Positions 43,755 through 50,342 of a stretch of 50,342 bases of DNA are shown in pieces. The position numbers were made by a program, and so were the translations under genes. The notes under the pieces were generated by a model. The model saw only the letters and a list, made by a program, of their open reading frames with translations, did no database searches and had not been told where the DNA came from. Origin of the DNA: Stemphylium vesicarium. Lineage: Eukaryota; Ascomycota; Dothideomycetes; Pleosporales; Pleosporaceae. Location: assembly GCA_004380135.1 (NCBI GenBank), contig QXCR01000187.1, positions 1 to 50,342 of the forward strand, given 5' to 3'. Each line of letters starts with the position of its first letter. Positions within the stretch are counted from its first letter, which is position 1.

Positions 43755-44626
43755 ATGGCACCTCCATCTTTCCGTGACCTCCTGGGAATGCCAGCCTCCA
43801 CCGCATCGACGAGCGATTCCGCCCTGATCATCATCGACGCCCAAAATGAATACGTACGTTTCTCCTTAAACCAAACTTCAGCATCTCCTGAATTGGACCT
43901 TGATCCAGTCTTCAATTCAATAGTCTTTCCGATCATGACCCTATTGCCTTCTCTGTCCCGACTTGTCCTCCATTCTTTCTGTCAATGAGCCCCGAACCTG
44001 TTCAATGGATGTTCTAGCGGCCTTGCTCACCTTTCCATCTCTATTAGAGCAAGATGCTAAAACTGCCAATGTTAGGCTTCCGGCAAACTCGCGGTGACCA
44101 ACGCAGCCGCAAGTGGAAAGGCTATTGCCGACCTCCTGGCCAAATACCGCCAAGGCAACGGCAAGGTCATCCACATACTCCACCAGACACCCGAAGGCGC
44201 ACCACTATTCACTCCGGGCACCACCCTCGCGGAGGAGTTCAACGAGCTAAAAGCGCAAGTAAGTAAGACGATCTACTGAGACACAATCGAATACTCCAAA
44301 CAAAATCTCAGTATCTAACAAGGCCTTAGGACGGTGAAATCACTATTTGGAAGCAATTCCCTGGATCCTTTGAGCAAACCAACCTACACGACACATTGCA
44401 AAGCATGGGCATCAAGAAGCTTGTCATGACTGGCTACATGGCTCATGTTTGCGTGTCTACGACTGCGCGCGAGGCATTCCAAAAGGGCTACGAGGTGTTG
44501 TTGGTCGAGGATGGAATCGGCGACCGCGACATCCCCGGTGTCAAGGGCGATGAAGTGACTAGAGTCGCGCTGGCCGAGCTGGGGGATGTTTTCGGCACAG
44601 TTGTAAAGAGCTCAGACATCAATTAA
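43755..44626 (+). CDS. isochorismatase-family (cysteine hydrolase) enzyme
   Basis: Exons 43755-43853, 44076-44258 and 44330-44626 give 192 aa. The catalytic triad of the family is in place: Asp28 in Ile-Ile-Ile-Asp-Ala-Gln-Asn, Lys102 in Thr-Ile-Trp-Lys-Gln, and Cys135 in Ala-His-Val-Cys-Val-Ser-Thr-Thr. The cis-peptide motif precedes the Cys (Gly-Tyr-Met-Ala-His). Members hydrolyse isochorismate, nicotinamide or other amides and vinyl ethers; the fold does not tell which. In fungi, close relatives are usually cytosolic hydrolases of unknown substrate or unconventionally secreted isochorismatases. The first intron is long (222 nt), with good ends (GTACGT, GTTAG). Confidence 0.88.
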
Positions 44627-44765
44627 GCGAGGGAAATGAGCAGCAATGTGGCAGAGCCAGGGGAGAACAAAGCCACGGGTTTCATAAGACACCAAAGAAA
44701 TGGAACAATAACCCGGCCAAGCAAGACTCCTGAAAATGTGATGTCTCCTTCCCAAACTTCAACTC

Positions 44766-45569
44766 TCACGTCCCAACTCCTCTGAGTACGGTAACCATGT
44801 GGACGCACTTCACCCTCCCATCTTCGAACCTAATCTCATGACTATCCGGCCAAGCCCCCAGACTATCGAACCGACAGCTAATCTGCACGCTCGCGATCGT
44901 TTTGTCAATCACATAGCGTCTCATCCCATTCCGGTTCTGGCTTCCGCCTCTCGGCAAACTCGCTCCACACGGGTTCGTACACATACTCCCCTCCACTCTC
45001 TCACATTCGGTACCCCAAGGTATACTATCGGCGGCAGTGGTGTTGGTTCACATATCAAGATATGCGTCCCCGATGGATTTTAGGAGCGAACGCGATGGCT
45101 GGGAAGGGGTGGGGAGCGGCGTCCAGGTTTCAGCGCGGATGTAGGAAAGAGTTTCCGAAGCATCGAAGAACAGATCACCGGTACTCGCTGCGATTGTATC
45201 GATCTTTTTGATCGTTGACGGGGCGTTATTCATGCGCCTAATCTGTGTACTGACGACGTAGGGATCGGAGCCGGATGCACTGATCCACATGGTGTAGCTG
45301 GCGCATGCTACATTGTCGGCGGTTGAACGGCTCAAGTCGATGACGAAAGGTGTAGATAGCAGACCGTTCGTTATATTCGCCACCTTGTTGTTCTGAACGT
45401 ATTCGAAGTCGATTAAGTCGAGCTTCAGTGTAGCTGGTTTGCCAGCTGCTTGGGCGGCGAGATAGGAATTCGCTGCTGCGAGTAGGCCTTCGGTCGTACA
45501 TTTTGGGGCTGACGCTATGATGAGGTGCGATGCGGCAGAAATAGCTAGTGTTCCTTTCTTAAGAAACAT
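44766..45569 (-). pseudogene. secreted DUF8021-like protein gene with a premature TGA
   Basis: An ATG at 45569 starts a signal-peptide-like segment, then a domain with Cys-Thr-Thr-Glu-Gly-Leu-Leu-Ala-Ala-Ala, Cys-Ala-Ser-Tyr-Thr and Gly-Asp-Leu-Phe-Phe. The frame stops at TGA 45048-45050 after 173 aa. The same frame is then open to 44766 and carries the expected rest of the domain: Ser-Ile-Pro-Trp-Gly-Thr-Glu-Cys, two more Cys, Arg-Arg-Tyr-Val-Ile-Asp, and Pro-Asp-Ser-His-Glu-Ile-Arg. These features match the fungal secreted DUF8021 family as I remember it. One change (from TGG or CGA) explains the stop. No intron of normal size removes it. Function unknown. Confidence 0.7.
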
Positions 45570-46130
45570 CCTGCTCTTGGGTTGCTTTCTAAGTGATAGT
45601 TCGTTACGCCTAAATCAATGTATGGCTGAAGGGAGTCTAGTTGTGGGAGTCGCACTTCTCAAACGCTAGCCATGCGAACAATTGCATCAGGGCCAATTGC
45701 CGATATATTTTCCTCGAACGTCTTTTGCCGGGTAATTGACATCGCGCTGGGTATGGCCTCAGGTAGCTGCCCGTCATTGGCAAGGCTACAAGCGAAGCAC
45801 TACTAGTATATTGACCCCATCGAACACCCGACATTCGGCACATATTCACATGATGATCATTGTTGTCATTGTGAGCTTTCGAATTGCACTAGGCTCGATC
45901 TACGGCGCTAACGATAGAAGGGTACTCGTGGACCATGGGGCGGGAAAGAAAACAAAGTGCATGCCTGTGCAAAAGCAAGTCCCAGAGTGCTCTCGCAACT
46001 TTCCCATCTGGCAGTTTGGCATAGTAGGTCATGAGATCAGCATTGCTTCCAAAATCCCATGTCGCAAAAAGAACACCCAACATCCAAGGTTGCCACTCCT
46101 CCAGGTTCCCAACCAAACACCATCGTTCCA
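45570..46130. other. intergenic, no gene seen
   Basis: About 560 bp between two minus-strand genes, holding the promoter of the DUF8021-like gene and the 3' end of the RING gene. No coding frame or repeat is supported. Confidence 0.45.
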
Positions 46131-47231
46131 TCATGTTGCGCCATTGCCGCTACCCCAGCCTGCCAGCGCCCATATACCCCTAACGAGGACGTCCTCCCCT
46201 TCATGACCTCGCAAGCTCATCTTGCCCTTGTCAAGCTGATACCGCCTTAACTCCTCGTACACACCCACGAGGGTATCCTTCAGTCCATTATTCGGCTTAC
46301 CCTTCCAGGTGCACCCGTTCCCGCCAATCTTCAAGCAGCACCTCTCCACTATCAGGTTCATAACCTCATGTCTCTTTGCTGGGTATGGTCGCGGGGTTGG
46401 GAAATGCGCGATACCTTGGCTGATGAAGACGGTATAAAGATGCAGCAAGTGGAAGTAGCGGGCTGATGTAAGTTGAGCAGCTTCAATGATAAAGTCCCAA
46501 GATATGTGTTCTTCTGTTATAGGAAGGCAAGTGTTCGCACGCCAAATGAGTCTGTTTGCGCGCGAACTCGTTGTTAGCCACTTGGGCAAGACTGCTCCTG
46601 CGCTGGCCATCAAACGCGCAAGTCGTACTAGTGGAACCGCGAGACCCGTCGCTAGATTCGGTCTACCCAAAGAATCCCAGGACGCAGCAACAAGATTATA
46701 ACAATCCAGAATCGCGTCTTGATTCCTGTCGGCGACAGGCCTGGCGCTGCGTGAAGCGCTGATGAGCGCGGGAATAACGGCTTGGTCGAGAATCGACGTC
46801 ACAGTGAAGGATCCTGTGGGATGTCGTTGCCAGAGTATTTGCAGACCTGACCACATCTTCATCATAAAGGCGTGGAGTCGCTCAGGCGGCTGGTCGCACA
46901 GCGCCTTCCATATTGTCGGTATGTCGAATGCTCCGCGAGGGTTCGGCTTTGGCACCAGAACATATCGACAAGTTGGGCATGCATTCGTATTCCCTTGGCC
47001 GCCCTTGAGCCATTTTCTTATGCAGCCATGACCAAATATGTGCTTGCACGGGAGAGCAACTGGCTGATGCGTGGCGCTAAAGTGCTCGGTGCAAATACTG
47101 CACCTATCGGCTGGGTGAAGCTGCGTGTTCAGAAATTTCTCCATGGGTGCTCTCCTGGCAGCTGGGGGTTGCATGGTGGATCGAAAGAGGAAGCGGATAG
47201 CCCGCAAGGTATTGGAGTGAGGCGACGACAT
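46131..47231 (-). CDS. RING-finger protein, probable E3 ubiquitin ligase
   Basis: An uninterrupted 366-codon frame. Residues 44-88 form a RING finger: Cys44, Cys47, Cys62, His64, Cys70, Cys85 and Cys88. The usual ligand at position 67 is Gly, with His68 next to it, a variant seen in other fungal RING proteins. The pattern Cys-Lys-His-Ile-Phe-Gly ... Trp-Leu ... Cys-Pro-Thr-Cys is typical of E3 ligases that recruit an E2. The remaining 280 residues are mostly helical, without transmembrane segments or a recognised domain. Internal Mets at residues 20 and 30 are possible starts. The substrate is unknown. Confidence 0.82.
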   Translation of the reverse strand: MSSPHSNTLRAIRFLFRSTMQPPAARRAPMEKFLNTQLHPADRCSICTEHFSATHQPVALPCKHIFGHGCIRKWLKGGQGNTNACPTCRYVLVPKPNPRGAFDIPTIWKALCDQPPERLHAFMMKMWSGLQILWQRHPTGSFTVTSILDQAVIPALISASRSARPVADRNQDAILDCYNLVAASWDSLGRPNLATGLAVPLVRLARLMASAGAVLPKWLTTSSRANRLIWRANTCLPITEEHISWDFIIEAAQLTSARYFHLLHLYTVFISQGIAHFPTPRPYPAKRHEVMNLIVERCCLKIGGNGCTWKGKPNNGLKDTLVGVYEELRRYQLDKGKMSLRGHEGEDVLVRGIWALAGWGSGNGAT

Positions 47232-49456
47232 GTTTGTGAATACGCACCGGGCGTGAAGAACTGATTGCAGTAAATGGAGTGATTGTGAAGGGACAAAGGC
47301 GCGAAGTTTGCGACTCCAACGATGCGGTTGCGTTTGGACTCGAAGGCTGCAACTACGCCTGTATCGATCTTATAAACACGATTTTCTGCTGACGTTTACA
47401 TACGATCAGTGTCAATTTCTAGTGTTTGCGCTGCGCAGGGTCTCTGTTGGATGTGGTCAAGTTCTGGTAGCCGGGTACTGACAACGCCGTTGCTATGCTA
47501 GTTGAACGAGGGAGCGGCGCCAATATGTATAGCCTAAAGTGTATCAAAGTATTTCCATCATACCACGCAACAACAGTACTGAAAGCAGTGCTCACGTGAC
47601 AAGCACACACTATGTACAGTCATTATTCTCTCGTCAACGCATGCTGTCGGGGATGAAGACAGTGACGCTCAATGATGTGGTGTGGCCAAAATCGCATGTT
47701 TAGCAATGTCGCACCGACAAAAATCAGCAACCCAAGCGGCAACAGTTGCTATCAAAGAACCGAGCAGGAAAAATGGCACTGTCAGTCATGCGTACTTTGG
47801 GATCCGACGGTTAACCTCTTGTCACTTCGAGATTATTTCCGCGTTAATCATCGCAGTGAAAGTAACGTAGACGGTGATACAAGCCGCCCGCCTATCGGAT
47901 ATTCACGCTCATCTCGATTGTAGTGAAGGTGTAGTAAGTTCGAGCATGCCTGCTGAACATCTATTCGTCATTGAGGGTGTTAGCCTATGCCCCGCAGAAT
48001 GTGTGGAGAGGACTCGGGCGCTACCGCTGAACGACCATCGTTCAGTCATAAGTGACACTTCCTGCATGATCACATTTCCATAGCCAACACGAAGAGACGT
48101 GGCAGTGATGTCCCAGCCCCGGCTCCGAGACAATTGCAAGGTCCATATGTTCATCGTTGAGTGTTGGGGGTGCGCTTTCCTTTTCCTCTTATCTTCTCGC
48201 GACTTCTACAGGTTCATGACCGTCTTGGCGAAGAAGAAATCCGGGAGGCTAACGGGAAGGCTTACGAATCTGCAATGTGCTTTTTCTCCCGTCGTTGTCT
48301 GTGACAGTGAGAATCGTACAAGCTTTGCGAAGGTCCTACCAGACGACTGCACATCGCATGCGAACTAAAGCGTTATCAAGCGACTTGGTAGGGTATCTAC
48401 CGACCCCTCGCTCATTCTTTACTTGGTGTTGATTGTGCGAAATTGATTGGGGAGGGTTCTCGACGCGTCTCACCAGAGAGCTTGATCGTCTCTGGAATGC
48501 GATGGTTTCGACAACAATTCTTTTTGACGTGACATGTGCATGCTCCACATCTGCAAAAAACCGTTCCGCAGAATTGTGAATACTAAAACTGCAGTGAGAG
48601 TCGCAGCGCCATTTAGATTGTTGAGACGCAGGGTGGATTCTGGGAGCGGCCCAAAAGCCGCATCCAGAGTAGACCAGGATGAGACGAGTCTACTCTCTAC
48701 AGGACCTGATCTCTTGTATTGTGAAACCTGCAAGCGCAGTGCTGCATGATGAACAGTCCTTTTTCGCATGCCGCTTGAGGGCGCGTGGAAGAGTTGGCAG
48801 CGGATGAAGGGAGGCCCTGCGCGATGAGGAGCTCTACCGATAGCCCATGGCAGAAGCGTGTAAAAAGCGGCGTAATCGGAGATAGGGCCATCACAACGAT
48901 TGAGGACACGTGAACGCAGCCCAGAAACAAAGATTGAGGAAGTATTTGGGTGTGGTGGGCAAAGCGATGGGCAGAGTGATGGCGGCAAGCCTCCAGTGAC
49001 TGACGAGACGTGTGACTAGCTATATTGGTCTTAGCGTGTCTATGACGACGTGACGGTCTCTTCATCACACATCGCTGACACCGACATAATTCAATCTTCC
49101 CGAGCACCGAATTGACCAGTATCTTAACGAAAGCTGGCAATGCATGGGCACAAAATTTCCAGAGTAGGGCAGCTCCACTTTCTGGTCTACGCCTACATTT
49201 CCCACCTGTATAATGACTAGGGAATAAGCTCAATACGCTTCGACAAACCAGAGGTTCTATGTTCCCATCTAAATGATTAGCATCATGCCGCTCATTTTAG
49301 CTTATCGTGACATGTTCTCACTAGTTCATATCAACCGTGAACGATACAGAGGTACGTTTTCATCGTGTCAAGACACCATCAGATGTCTCACGAACTTCCA
49401 CCGAAGTTTCATACCATCCACACGCTGAGCCCCCTCCCCAGAAACACTTACCCCAT
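47232..49456. other. gene-poor stretch, no gene seen
   Basis: About 2.2 kb. The longest frames (48470-49233, minus strand) overlap each other in different frames and have low-information Pro/Ser/His/Arg-rich composition. I do not call them genes. Confidence 0.4.
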
Positions 49457-49933
49457 CTACAATATAGTCCGTCCCCCATGCTCTCCCACCAAATCCCCCC
49501 TCACCCTCTCAATCCCACGAATCCGAAACGCCCTCTCAACACAACACAGCACCTCCCTCTCCGATATCATCCTCTTAATCCCATTCCGACATGGCCCGCG
49601 ATACCAGGCCAACTGGCCCCCCTTCCTAACCTCTTTCCCGTCTTCATCGAGCTTAGTAGCTAGGATACTATCTCCGCTCCACTCGACCAGGTAGTGTGCC
49701 TCCAGCGGCGCGGCAGTGCACACGTTGCCGCGGGAGAGGCAGCTGCAGCGGATAGCAGCGGAGATGAGGGAGGCGGAGATGTCGAAGGTTATTGTTTCGG
49801 TTATGGAGGGCGTGGGTGGGTAAGGTTTGTCACGAGATGGGGGAAGGAAGTAGGGGGTTACGAGGGCGGTTAGGGCTAGGGTGCGGGAGGAGGGGAGGAG
49901 GGGTAATGTGAGCTTGTTGAGTAGGGCTTGCAT
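49457..49933 (-). CDS. small putative secreted or membrane-anchored protein, 158 aa
   Basis: The ATG at 49933 opens 158 codons. The first 28 residues are hydrophobic and could be a signal peptide or anchor. The central part has three closely spaced Cys (Cys-Ser-Cys ... Cys), a Tyr-Leu-Val-Glu-Trp strand and a short Lys/Arg-rich end. The antisense plus-strand frames in the same place are Pro-rich shadows. The family is not recognised, and a further 3' exon is possible because the last residues look like run-on. Confidence 0.45.
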   Translation of the reverse strand: MQALLNKLTLPLLPSSRTLALTALVTPYFLPPSRDKPYPPTPSITETITFDISASLISAAIRCSCLSRGNVCTAAPLEAHYLVEWSGDSILATKLDEDGKEVRKGGQLAWYRGPCRNGIKRMISEREVLCCVERAFRIRGIERVRGDLVGEHGGRTIL

Positions 49934-50342
49934 TGTGATTGCGATGGGGCTAATCAGGTTTCTTTTTGGGGACTACGGGAAGAAGTGTTTATTAAGGCAA
50001 GAGAGATTTATTGGGGAGTGCAAGCATTATAGGGGGACTTTTCGTACGCTGTGGATTAATTGAGGTGAGGGCTGTCTTTGTGATTTCACTACCATGTCTT
50101 GGTCGCTCTGTCACAATGCTCATCATGGAAACCGATTCACAATCTAGCCTCCGACTATTTGTCGGACACATGTTATCTTTTGAGGTCGGTAGATACGTGC
50201 TTGATCAAGATCACGATGCTTGCTATTGCTACTGCTGCTGCTACGCATACTGCATCGTCCAGATCCTATCGTATGCGCGAATCAGGTATACAAAGATTGC
50301 CAAAACCAAGCCTCCCAACCTCATAACACACGCGTATAACAT
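49934..50342. other. window end, no gene seen
   Basis: About 400 bp upstream of the putative secreted gene. It probably contains that gene's promoter; nothing else is supported. Confidence 0.4.

Noticed and set aside
48470..49233. Two overlapping minus-strand frames of 172 and 178 codons
   Set aside because: They compete in different frames, have low-information composition, and no splice-linked continuation was found.

Overview
The window looks like nuclear DNA of a filamentous ascomycete, most likely a Pleosporales-type Dothideomycete (inference). Genes are short, run on both strands and are cut by small introns of about 40-90 bp with GT-AG borders and CTAA-like branch sites. Family content fits: a secreted GH11 xylanase, several F-box-type proteins, a DUF8021-like secreted protein, D-arabinono-lactone oxidase, and PARP without zinc fingers. 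There are no bacterial operons, rRNA, convincing tRNA or CRISPR. Exon borders below were worked out by hand from splice signals and frame continuity.

Layout. 0-8.9 kb: a clipped 3' gene end carrying a hairpin/direct-repeat scar, a serine beta-lactamase-like hydrolase, an unknown protein, an aminopeptidase P (PEPP-type) with a 400-residue extra tail, and a coiled-coil ORF followed by a CCCH-finger ORF. 9-16 kb: a promoter-like stretch without a clear gene, an F-box protein with an acidic tail, PARP, and a peroxin-22-like membrane protein. 16.8-26.1 kb: a sterol-glucosyltransferase-like gene with two in-frame stops, a MARVEL-type membrane protein, the gamma subunit of eIF2B, and D-arabinono-1,4-lactone oxidase.

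26.1-41 kb is gene-poor and decayed. It holds a pseudogene with two in-frame stops, diverged repeats, one small unknown gene, the GH11 xylanase (last intron a GC-AG intron), a tandem repeat block, a second pseudogene broken by frameshifts and a stop, and a third gene split by an 879-bp hAT-like element with long inverted repeats and a perfect 8-bp target duplication. 41-50.3 kb: an F-box protein, an isochorismatase-family hydrolase, a DUF8021-like gene with a premature TGA, a RING protein and a small putative secreted protein.

The genes are a normal fungal mixture and do not form one pathway. The most striking thread is repeated gene interruption. At least six loci carry in-frame stops that a single C-to-T or G-to-A change would explain (CAA to TAA, CAG to TAG, CGA or TGG to TGA), with coding-like sequence continuing in the same frame afterwards. 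This suggests RIP-like mutation or pseudogenisation; stop-codon recoding (A-to-I editing or readthrough) is a less likely alternative that RNA data could test.
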